From the NCBI GenBank assembly GCA_003154635.1, contig PMDX01000001.1, forward strand, positions 1 through 6,252: DNA of 6,252 bases, in the 5' to 3' direction. This stretch comes from Actinomycetota bacterium. Lineage in GTDB: Bacteria; Actinomycetota; Geothermincolia; Fen-727; Anoxymicrobiaceae. Each line of letters starts with the position of its first letter. Position 1 is the stretch's first letter. The translations under genes and the position numbers were made by a program. This document shows, in pieces, positions 1 to 5,334 of this stretch. Below the pieces are notes generated by a model. The model did not search any database, had not been told where the DNA came from, and saw nothing but the letters and a program-made list of their open reading frames with translations.

Positions 1-142
1 GGCGGTGCACCGGCTTCAGCCCATCCCTGACGTCTGGCAGGGCGCGTTCAACAATCACGCTCATGGCGTACTCGAGAAAGGACCTCTGCATCTCCTCCTC
101 GAGCTCTACCGGCTCGACGCGCCCACCGACAAGGTCTATCAT
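1..142 (-). CDS. gyrA: DNA gyrase subunit A, N-terminal fragment (cut by window edge)
   Basis: Subunit A of type IIA topoisomerase gyrase, which breaks and rejoins DNA and, with GyrB, introduces negative supercoils using ATP. Only the first 47 residues are in the window. They read MIDLVGGRVEPVELEEEMQ and continue into RSFLEYAMSVIVERALPDVR and DGLKPVHR, the strongly conserved start of GyrA. The active-site tyrosine and the quinolone-resistance region lie beyond the left edge. I chose the ATG at 142 because AAGGA (152-156) sits 9 nt upstream. A GTG at 187 in the same frame would add 15 residues but has no ribosome binding site and the extension does not resemble GyrA. The gene follows gyrB by 55 nt with no visible terminator, so the two are probably co-transcribed. 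Identity is near certain; the start is likely. Confidence 0.95.
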   Translation of the reverse strand, partial: MIDLVGGRVEPVELEEEMQRSFLEYAMSVIVERALPDVRDGLKPVHR

Positions 143-151
143 CTCTTGGTT

Positions 152-156
152 TCCTT
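152..156 (-). promoter_or_regulatory. Ribosome binding site of gyrA
   Basis: AAGGA on the minus strand, within a longer purine-rich run, ending 9 nt before the ATG at 142. It decides the start in favour of this ATG over the in-frame GTG at 187, which has no such sequence upstream. Confidence 0.7.
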
Positions 157-197
157 CCCTCGAAGATCCAAAGCGGCCCGCGGCCACATTGATATCA

Positions 198-2117
198 TCA
201 AATATCCAGGAACCTAACGTCTGACGCGTGTTCCTGGATGAACGTCCGTCTCGACTCCACGTCGTTGCCCATCAGCGTGTTGAACATCATGTCAGCGGAG
301 ACGGCGTCATCGATATTTACCTGGAGCAGGTTGCGCCTGGCGGGGTCCATCGTCGTCTCCCATAGCTGTTCCGGGTTCATCTCGCCAAGGCCCTTAAACC
401 TCTGCACTTGCGCCTTCTTCCCGTCGTTTTCTTTGATGACGCGATCCATCTCCGTGTCGTCATACGCGTATATGTGCTTCTTTCCTATTGTGAGCCTGTA
501 TAGCGGGGGCTGCGCGACATAGACGTACCCCTCCTCGATCAGCTCTGGCATATACCTGTAAAAGAATGTCAGCAGAAGCGTCCTGATATGGGCGCCGTCG
601 ACGTCCGCGTCCGTCATGATTATCGCCCTGTGATATCTGGCTTTCTCGATATCAAAATCGTCTCGCACGTTTGTGCCGAGCGCCGTTATGAGCGCCTGTA
701 TCTCTAGCGATGAGAACACCCTGCTCGGCCCGGCTTTCTCGACGTTCAGGATCTTGCCGCGAAGCGGGAGTATGGCCTGGAAGCTCCTGTCTCGCGCCTG
801 CTTCGCGGAGCCGCCGGCCGAGTCACCCTCGACCAGGTATATCTCGCAGAGAGAGGGGTCTTTGATGGAACAGTCGGCAAGCTTCCCGGGCAGAGAGCTC
901 GACTCGAGGATGCTCTGCCGGCGCACCAGCTCCCTCGCCTGCCTTGCCGCGCTGCGCGCCCTGCCCGCGGTCAGCGCTTTGTTTACAATGTTTTTGGCAT
1001 CTCCGGGGTTCTCTTCGAGGAACTCCGCGAGCCTGGCGTTCACGGTCGATTCGACGAAACCCTTTATGTCGGGGTTGCCCAGCCTCGTCTTCGTCTGGCC
1101 TTCGAACTGGGGCTCCTGCATCTTGACACTGACCACCGCTGTCAACCCCTCGCGGACGTCCTCCCCCGTCAGGCTGCCGTCTTTGTCCTTGAGGTGGCCG
1201 TGCGTCCTTGCGTAGTCGTTGATCGTCCTGGTGAGCGCCGCCTTGAAACCGATCAGGTGAGTTCCGCCCTCATGCGTGTTGATGTTGTTGGTGAAAGTGA
1301 AGATATTGTCGATGAAGCCCGTGTTGTACTGCATCGACACCTCGACCTCGGCGTCTTCCCTGGCTCCTTTCACGAAGATGATCCTCTTCTGGATCGTCTC
1401 CTTGCTGGAGTTGAGGAACTGCACGAAGTCGCTGATGCCGCCCTTGTACAGGAAGGTTTCCTTCCTGGGCTCGTTGGGGTCTCTCTTGTCCTCGAGGATG
1501 ATCTCAAGCCCGGCGTTGAGGTAGGCCATCTCCCTGAGCCGCTGAGAGATGGTGTCGTGCTTGAACTCCAGCTCTTCGAATATCTTGGGGTCCGGCTTGA
1601 ATCTGATTATCGTTCCGGTCTTGTTGGTATCCCCAACCTTTTCAAGCTTTGAAACGGCCTTTCCTCTCTCGAACCGCTGGGAGAAGACGCCGCCCTCGCG
1701 CCCCACTTCGACTTCGAGCCACTCCGACAGCGCGTTGACCACGGATATTCCAACCCCATGGAGCCCGCCGGACACCTTGTATCCTCCACTGCCGAATTTT
1801 CCTCCGGCGTGGAGCATGGTCAGTACTATCTCCAACGCGGATTTTTTGAAGCGGGGGATCTCGCCCACGGGGATGCCCCTGCCGTCGTCGATCACCGCAA
1901 CCGAGCCGTCCTCCTCGAGGGTGACGAAGATGTGCTTGCAGTAGCCTGCCATGGCCTCGTCGATTGAGTTGTCGACCGCCTCGTAGACCAGGTGGTGCAG
2001 CCCTCTCGTGCCCGTTGAGCCGACGTACATGCCCGGCCTTTTCCTGACGGCCTCGAGCCCGTCGAGAACAGTAATGCTCTTAGCGTCGTAGGCTTCTTCA
2101 AGGTCTTTTTCTTCCAA
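198..2117 (-). CDS. gyrB: DNA gyrase subunit B (ATPase subunit), 639 aa
   Basis: ATPase and TOPRIM subunit of DNA gyrase; works as an A2B2 complex with the GyrA encoded just downstream. GHKL ATPase domain: YEAVDNSIDEA at residues 45-55 (catalytic Glu46, Mg-binding Asn50), DDGRGIP at 77-83, GGLHGVG at 117-123. Transducer domain carries QTKTRLG at 341-347, with the ATP-contacting lysine Lys343. TOPRIM domain: EGDSAGG at 430-436, PLRGK at 451-455, and DADVDG at 503-508 with the metal-binding aspartates. FKGLGEMN at 574-581 opens the GyrA-interacting tail. The length is that of the short GyrB found outside proteobacteria, without the ~170-residue insertion of the E. coli protein. Translation starts at a TTG: the codon before it is an in-frame TAG, and a strong GAGGTG lies 7 nt upstream. 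GyrB rather than ParE is inferred from position next to recF and gyrA. No key residue is missing. Confidence 0.98.
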   Translation of the reverse strand: MEEKDLEEAYDAKSITVLDGLEAVRKRPGMYVGSTGTRGLHHLVYEAVDNSIDEAMAGYCKHIFVTLEEDGSVAVIDDGRGIPVGEIPRFKKSALEIVLTMLHAGGKFGSGGYKVSGGLHGVGISVVNALSEWLEVEVGREGGVFSQRFERGKAVSKLEKVGDTNKTGTIIRFKPDPKIFEELEFKHDTISQRLREMAYLNAGLEIILEDKRDPNEPRKETFLYKGGISDFVQFLNSSKETIQKRIIFVKGAREDAEVEVSMQYNTGFIDNIFTFTNNINTHEGGTHLIGFKAALTRTINDYARTHGHLKDKDGSLTGEDVREGLTAVVSVKMQEPQFEGQTKTRLGNPDIKGFVESTVNARLAEFLEENPGDAKNIVNKALTAGRARSAARQARELVRRQSILESSSLPGKLADCSIKDPSLCEIYLVEGDSAGGSAKQARDRSFQAILPLRGKILNVEKAGPSRVFSSLEIQALITALGTNVRDDFDIEKARYHRAIIMTDADVDGAHIRTLLLTFFYRYMPELIEEGYVYVAQPPLYRLTIGKKHIYAYDDTEMDRVIKENDGKKAQVQRFKGLGEMNPEQLWETTMDPARRNLLQVNIDDAVSADMMFNTLMGNDVESRRTFIQEHASDVRFLDI

Positions 2118-2122
2118 CTATT

Positions 2123-2131
2123 CCCACCTCT
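2123..2131 (-). promoter_or_regulatory. Ribosome binding site deciding the TTG start of gyrB
   Basis: AGAGGTGGG on the minus strand; the GAGGTG core ends 7 nt before the TTG at 2117. Together with the in-frame TAG immediately upstream of the TTG, it fixes the unusual start. The same GAGGT can pair with two upstream ACCTC elements (2155-2159 and 2165-2169), so it may be partly hidden in the mRNA. Confidence 0.75.
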
Positions 2132-2151
2132 TTACAGCATGGATTTTTTCG

Positions 2152-2176
2152 TTTGAGGTCATTTGAGGTTTGAGAA
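2152..2176. repeat. Short direct repeats in the gyrB leader (TTTGAGGT family)
   Basis: On the plus strand, TTTGAGGT occurs at 2152-2159 and 2162-2169, exactly 10 bp apart, followed by TTTGAGAA at 2169-2176. On the mRNA strand these read as ACCTCAAA copies, which are complementary to the gyrB Shine-Dalgarno sequence. They could be an operator with one-helical-turn spacing or an RNA-level element; the sequence alone does not decide. Confidence 0.5.
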
Positions 2177-2212
2177 GAATGACTTGTGTTCTAGGGTGGA
2201 CCTCATCCATAG

Positions 2213-2221
2213 ATTATACCA
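2213..2221 (-). promoter_or_regulatory. Extended -10 promoter of gyrB
   Basis: TGGTATAAT on the minus strand: a perfect TATAAT (2213-2218) with the TGN extension directly upstream. No TTGACA-like -35 box lies at 16-18 bp, which is normal for extended -10 promoters. Transcription should begin about 2205-2207, giving a leader of about 90 nt before the gyrB TTG. It implies gyrB-gyrA can be transcribed apart from dnaN-recF-dciA. Inferred from the motif only. Confidence 0.65.
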
Positions 2222-2268
2222 TTTCTTGCATCATTTTTTGGGCTCACCGGGCAAAATCGGGAGGGCGG

Positions 2269-2739
2269 TCATCCGTTTTGATCGTACTGCTTTCTCGCCA
2301 TGCTGGCGCGGAGCATGCTTTCTAGAGCGCTTCTCGTCTCTTCTTCGTCTATTCCGTTCAGCTTTTCCTGGAGCTGGGGTCCCAGCGGGGCCTCCATGTC
2401 CTGGTAGGCGGGTTTCACCAACACGCCCGTTTCTGGCTCCAATTCGGGGCTCCGCGCCCTCACTCTCAGCTTCTTTACCCCATTGTCACCCAACATGCGG
2501 GTCACTCCGGCGAGAAGCTCCGGCGTCTTTGCGCTTAACTCGGCCGCCCATGCCGGCCCCTCGGCCGATACCGTTAAAACCCCTTTGGCGATCCTGGTGG
2601 GAGTGCTGTGTGAGGCTAGCCTCTCTCCCGCGATGTGCGCCCAGTGGAGGCTCACCAGCTCCTTCTTGAGTTTTTTTTTGCTCGGGGACGGTCCTGGCCT
2701 GCCAGCCATGATCCCCCCGAGTCTCTCGGGTTCAGACAC
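2269..2739 (-). CDS. DUF721 / DciA-like protein, 156 aa
   Basis: Member of the DUF721 family, which includes DciA, the ancestral recruiter of the replicative helicase DnaB; actinobacteria encode a homologue at this same position. Residues 30-70 carry the family core: the tryptophan-centred HWAHIAG (32-38), then a beta strand GVLTV (53-57), then PAWAAEL (62-68), followed by helix and strand to LRVRARS (91-97), resembling a KH-like fold. Residues 14-27 are rich in lysine, proline and serine, consistent with nucleic-acid contact. The tail (112-156) is acidic then helical and probably flexible. The GTG start overlaps the recF stop by 8 nt and has AGAGGA about 10 nt upstream; an internal ATG at 2709 would remove SEPERLGGI, which looks like the usual family N-terminus. 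The overlap suggests translational coupling to recF. Family call is firm; helicase loading is inferred from homologues. Confidence 0.88.
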   Translation of the reverse strand: MSEPERLGGIMAGRPGPSPSKKKLKKELVSLHWAHIAGERLASHSTPTRIAKGVLTVSAEGPAWAAELSAKTPELLAGVTRMLGDNGVKKLRVRARSPELEPETGVLVKPAYQDMEAPLGPQLQEKLNGIDEEETRSALESMLRASMARKQYDQNG

Positions 2740-3838
2740 TCTCTACAGTTCCTCTTTCGACTCTGAATACCCTCGCTCCAAGGGCTTCAAAATCCTCGAG
2801 CAGGTCGGTGGTCGTTATGATTGACTGGCTGCCGGCACCGGCTACTCTCAGGACACCGGCGCGCCTTTCCCTGTCAAGCTCCGACAGCACGTCGTCGAGA
2901 AGGGTGATGGGCACTTTTCCAGTTTCGTCTTCCAGGTAGCGCTTCTGGGCCACCCTGAGGCAGAAAGCCAGGGTCCTCTGCTCGCCTTGTGAAGCTGAGA
3001 ACTTTGCCTGCCTTCCATCTAGTCTTAATTCAACGTCGTCCCTGTGTGGACCTACGACGGTAGTTCTGGTTCGCTTCTCTTTGGAACGCGCGGCGTCGAG
3101 TTCCTCTCTCATCGAACTCTCGATCTGGGCCTTCTGCAGGCCTGTCGGCTCGAATGTCCCTTTGTACGTGATCGCCACGCCGTGGCTCTTTCCTACTATC
3201 TCTTCATATGCGCCGCCGGCGTATCGTGCCATCTTGTCTACCATGTCGATCCTTTCGGCCACAATCTCCGCGCCAGCCCGGGCCAGCGCGTCGTCCCAGG
3301 GCTCTATCACCCTGTTCAGGCTCGATCCATGCTCTTCCCAAGATCGGAGCACCGCGTTTCTCTGCCTTAGCGCGTGTTTGTAATAGAGCACCGTCTTGGC
3401 CGCTACCGGACTCAATTCCTCCATGGTTTCATCGAGGAATTCCCTGCGTCTATCAGGGTCTCCTTTTATCACGTACAAATCATCCGGCGAAAACATGACA
3501 CACTTTACCAGCCCCTTGGCTCTTGCGGCCGATACGAGCCTCTGCCCGTTAACGTCAACTCTTCTTCCCCGTCTCCCAAATGAAACGTGCATGTTGAGGG
3601 GGAACTCTCCATCCATTATAAGACCGCGGACGGACGCTTCTTCGAGGCCTTCGGTCACCAGTTCTCTCATTCTCGGTGCGCGGTTGGATTTAAGGTGAGA
3701 AAGAAAATAAAACGCCTCAAGGAGGTTGGTCTTGCCCTGGGCGTTCCTTCCGACGATTATGTTCTTTTCCGGTGAGAATTCGACTTGTTGCTGTTTATAG
3801 TTTCTGAAGTTTAAGAGCTCGAGCCGTGTTAATATCAA
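2732..3838 (-). CDS. recF: DNA replication/repair ATPase RecF, 368 aa
   Basis: SMC-like ABC ATPase that binds gapped DNA and, with RecO and RecR, helps load RecA at stalled forks; cytoplasmic. Walker A is GRNAQGKTNLLEA at residues 30-42 (Lys36, Thr37). The ABC signature is SASQGEQRTL at 281-290. Walker B with D-loop is ITLLDDVLSELD at 311-322. The RecF-typical GPHRDDVELRL is at 263-273, and the N-terminus LELLNFRNY (6-14) is the family hallmark. Length is normal. The start is TTG: no ATG or GTG lies between it and an in-frame TGA 24 nt upstream, and the N-terminus aligns with the family at this codon. Its ribosome binding site is weak (AGG 4 nt upstream) and lies within a possible hairpin, so expression probably depends on translation of dnaN, whose stop is 30 nt upstream. 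It overlaps the DUF721 gene by 8 nt. Confidence 0.97.
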   Translation of the reverse strand: MILTRLELLNFRNYKQQQVEFSPEKNIIVGRNAQGKTNLLEAFYFLSHLKSNRAPRMRELVTEGLEEASVRGLIMDGEFPLNMHVSFGRRGRRVDVNGQRLVSAARAKGLVKCVMFSPDDLYVIKGDPDRRREFLDETMEELSPVAAKTVLYYKHALRQRNAVLRSWEEHGSSLNRVIEPWDDALARAGAEIVAERIDMVDKMARYAGGAYEEIVGKSHGVAITYKGTFEPTGLQKAQIESSMREELDAARSKEKRTRTTVVGPHRDDVELRLDGRQAKFSASQGEQRTLAFCLRVAQKRYLEDETGKVPITLLDDVLSELDRERRAGVLRVAGAGSQSIITTTDLLEDFEALGARVFRVERGTVESV

Positions 3839-3869
3839 ATAGCCTGCTCGCCTACTGCTTCAGGGCTAT
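3839..3869 (-). promoter_or_regulatory. Possible hairpin in the dnaN-recF junction covering the recF ribosome binding site
   Basis: On the minus strand ATAGCCCTG, beginning at the last base of the dnaN stop, can pair with CAGGCTAT, which directly precedes the recF TTG. This gives 8 base pairs with one bulged C and a loop of about 14 nt. No T-run follows, so it is not an intrinsic terminator. Ribosomes finishing dnaN would open it, which fits translational coupling. The structure is short and unproven. Confidence 0.35.
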
Positions 3870-4963
3870 CACCTTAGCCTGACCGGCATGACGATGTAGC
3901 TGTAATTGTCACTTTCTTCGTTCTTTACAAGCGCCGGCTTGAGTGGGTCATCCAGCCTCATCTCCAAGTTCTCGGTCTCGACTGCCATAATTCCGTCGAG
4001 GAGATAAGTGCCGTTGAACCCGATCTCCATCTCTTCGCCCGTGACCTCCGCTGGAATTTCCTCTTTTGAGTCTCCGACCTCGGGGGTCTCAGTTATCAGG
4101 CTCAGGTGATCGCTATAGACCCCGAGCTTCATGTTGTGTCCGAATATCAGCGCCCTCTTAACCACACCGGCCAGGTCATCTCTGGAGACTTTAATGGCGG
4201 TTTTTTCGCCTTTTGGCACTAACTGCCTGTAGTTCGGAAACTGTCCCTCTATGAGCCTGCTACTTACCACCATATCGCCAAGCTTGAACATGACCTGTTT
4301 GTCCTGCATCTTGAGCTCAACTTCGTCTTCAACAGATCCTGCAAGCCTCGCGACCTCGTTTAAGGTTTTGGTCGGAATGATGCAATCCTCCCACCCCTCG
4401 AGCGACCCACTCACTTCAATAGTCTTCCAGGAGAGGCGGTAACTGTCGGTGGAGACCAGTTTAATGGAGCCATCGGAAGCACCTTTCTCCATGAGCGTTC
4501 CGGTCAGGACCGGCCTTTTTTCGTCATTTGATGATGCTCGCGAAGTCTGCTGTACCGCAAGGAGGAACTCTCCGCCCGGGGCTTTGAGAACGGATTCACC
4601 TTCCCACTTCGGGATTGCCGGAAAATCTTCTGGTGCCATCTCGCGGATCCTGTACTCACCGACCGCCGTCTTTACTGTTATGTATTTCTCTCCGGTCTCC
4701 AGGACGACGGTCCCGGAAGGAAGGCTTTTTACGACATCGCCTATCAATCGGCCGGAAACCACGGTGGAGCCGCTCTCGGAAACTTCAGCTTCTATCTCGG
4801 CTCGTATGCTCATCTCTAGGTCAGTGCTGTTTACCACGAGTTTTTTGCCCTCGGCATTGATGAGCAAGCCGGTCAGGATGGGCATCGTTGCCCTGCTGGA
4901 GACCCCCCTGAGTGCTGTCTGAACGAGTCCGTTCAGCTTTTCCTTTTCACAGGTGACTATCAT
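3869..4963 (-). CDS. dnaN: DNA polymerase III beta subunit (sliding clamp), 364 aa
   Basis: Ring-shaped homodimeric clamp that tethers DNA polymerase III and other clamp-binding proteins to DNA. Three clamp folds of about 120 residues each fit the 364-residue length. Visible family features are STDLEMSIRAEI (46-57) in domain I, STDSYRLS (171-178) and the RLIEGQFPNYRQLVP loop (236-250) in domain II, and FNGTYLLD (316-323) plus the C-terminal MPVRLR (359-364) in domain III. Thr172, Arg176 and Leu177 with the MPVRL tail form the hydrophobic pocket that binds clamp-binding peptides. The ATG at 4963 is preceded directly by an in-frame TAG and has AGGGGGAG 9 nt upstream, so the start is secure. It follows the putative origin and has its own promoter there; recF follows after 30 nt. 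Nothing is missing or unusual. Confidence 0.98.
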   Translation of the reverse strand: MIVTCEKEKLNGLVQTALRGVSSRATMPILTGLLINAEGKKLVVNSTDLEMSIRAEIEAEVSESGSTVVSGRLIGDVVKSLPSGTVVLETGEKYITVKTAVGEYRIREMAPEDFPAIPKWEGESVLKAPGGEFLLAVQQTSRASSNDEKRPVLTGTLMEKGASDGSIKLVSTDSYRLSWKTIEVSGSLEGWEDCIIPTKTLNEVARLAGSVEDEVELKMQDKQVMFKLGDMVVSSRLIEGQFPNYRQLVPKGEKTAIKVSRDDLAGVVKRALIFGHNMKLGVYSDHLSLITETPEVGDSKEEIPAEVTGEEMEIGFNGTYLLDGIMAVETENLEMRLDDPLKPALVKNEESDNYSYIVMPVRLR

Positions 4964-4972
4964 CTAGAGCCA

Positions 4973-4980
4973 CTCCCCCT
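4973..4980 (-). promoter_or_regulatory. Ribosome binding site of dnaN
   Basis: AGGGGGAG on the minus strand, 9 nt before the dnaN ATG. The in-frame TAG adjoining the ATG excludes any longer reading, so this site and start belong together. Confidence 0.75.
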
Positions 4981-5008
4981 GATTTTGTTTCGTATACCTA
5001 CCGCCAAG

Positions 5009-5014
5009 ATTATA
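5009..5014 (-). promoter_or_regulatory. Probable dnaN promoter -10 box
   Basis: Perfect TATAAT on the minus strand, about 45 nt upstream of the dnaN ATG. The register shifted by two bases reads TGATATATA, which would be an extended -10. No good -35 hexamer is present at 16-18 bp. Predicted transcription start is about 5002, giving a leader of roughly 38 nt carrying the ribosome binding site. The surrounding AT-rich sequence makes chance matches easier, so confidence is moderate. Confidence 0.5.
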
Positions 5015-5065
5015 TATCACAAACATTTGACATCTTCACAAATGGACACAGAGTTTCGCTTCTCC

Positions 5066-5084
5066 TTTTATATATATTTAATTA
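5066..5084. other. AT-only tract, candidate DNA unwinding element
   Basis: Nineteen consecutive A/T bases (T4, then alternating TA, then TTTAATTA), the longest such run noticed in the window. It abuts the TAG triplet array on the side away from the motif cluster, the expected place for the first melted segment of an origin. Role is inferred from position and composition. Confidence 0.6.
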
Positions 5085-5097
5085 GTAGTAGTAGTAG
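5083..5097 (+). repeat. Five tandem TAG triplets, candidate DnaA-trio element
   Basis: TAG is repeated five times without interruption on the plus strand. Read 3' to 5' this is GAT repeated five times, which fits the published DnaA-trio consensus 3'-[G/A]A[T/C]-5' that binds a DnaA filament on single-stranded DNA at the Bacillus subtilis origin. It is bordered by an AT-only run on one side, and on the other by GGCAC and the first TTGAAAA motif 13 bp away. The repeat is seen directly; the role is inferred. Confidence 0.65.
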
Positions 5098-5109
5098 GCA
5101 CTGTTCAAA

Positions 5110-5296
5110 TGTTGAAAACAAGCTCTTTTTCCCTTAATACAGCAAAAATATGGGAATTCCTGATGTTCTAAACGCCGTTGAAAACCCTGACGTATTACAC
5201 AAAAGCTTTTCAAGACAACCCCCGGATGGTCTACTCGAGTTGAAAATATGTACATAAATCAAGTTGAAACACCAAGGCTTGAACGCGTTTTCCACC
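5110..5296. repeat. Dispersed TTGAAAA / TTTTCAA motif family in the putative origin
   Basis: GTTGAAAAC occurs exactly at 5111-5119 and 5177-5185, GTTGAAAAT at 5239-5247 and GTTGAAAC at 5263-5270. The inverted form CTTTTCAAG is at 5206-5214, and the related TTTTCCACC at 5288-5296. Read on the other strand the first copy is TTTTCAACA, which matches the DnaA box TTATCCACA at 7 of 9 positions; TTTTCCACC also matches at 7 of 9. They may be low-affinity or lineage-specific DnaA sites, or sites for another origin protein. Confidence 0.55.
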
Positions 5297-5334
5297 CGGA
5301 ACCAAACAATGGGTTTTCGCCGCACACAGCGTCT

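Larger units (their letters stand above)
4964..5334. other. dnaA-dnaN intergenic region, probable oriC (or its unwinding part)
   Basis: This 371-bp gap between the dnaA stop and dnaN start is the only long non-coding stretch and is visibly more AT-rich than the genes. From dnaN outward it holds the dnaN ribosome binding site and -10 box, an all-A/T run (5066-5084), five TAG triplets (5083-5097), and a scatter of TTGAAAA / TTTTCAA motifs with several perfect 8-10 bp palindromes (5103-5296). The order matches the known bacterial basal unwinding layout. No 9/9 match to the DnaA box TTATNCACA was found; 7/9 matches are at 5032-5040 (+), 5110-5118 (-), 5193-5201 (+) and 5288-5296 (+). No convincing coding sequence or dnaA terminator was seen. 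A second origin segment upstream of dnaA, outside the window, is possible. Confidence 0.7.

Noticed and set aside
175..201. Small inverted repeats in the gyrB-gyrA gap (GGCC-CGC-GGCC and TTGAT-ATC-ATCAA) as a terminator
   Set aside because: Stems of 4-5 bp, no T-run, and gyrA follows at once; likely chance.
673..1215. Long plus-strand reading frame opposite gyrB (and similar ones at 1194-1652 and 1549-1944)
   Set aside because: These are shadows of the minus-strand gyrB; composition is Ser/Arg/Pro-rich antisense translation with no family resemblance.
2118..2210. In-frame ATG at 2210 giving a 30-aa frame that ends at TAG right before the gyrB TTG (possible GyrB extension by readthrough)
   Set aside because: The ATG lies only 3 nt from the -10 box, so it should be upstream of the transcription start, and the peptide does not resemble a GyrB N-terminus.
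2222..2268. Intrinsic terminator after the DUF721 gene next to a run of A on the minus strand
   Set aside because: The flanking GCCC/AGCCC segments are not complementary to each other, and the homopolymer is A rather than T in the transcript.
2163..2669. 168-codon plus-strand reading frame opposite the DUF721 gene
   Set aside because: Antisense shadow of a well-supported gene; low-complexity Pro/Arg/Ser content and no domain.
5027..5032. Perfect TTGACA on the plus strand, a possible -35 box
   Set aside because: No -10 box at 16-18 bp and no plus-strand gene to serve.
5134..5325. 63-codon minus-strand reading frame inside the dnaA-dnaN gap
   Set aside because: No ribosome binding site or recognisable motif; it runs through the origin-like repeats and is rich in residues typical of random AT-rich translation.
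5281..5334. Intrinsic terminator after dnaA
   Set aside because: Only TTCC-ACCC-GGAA (4 bp) forms a stem and no T-run follows on the minus strand.
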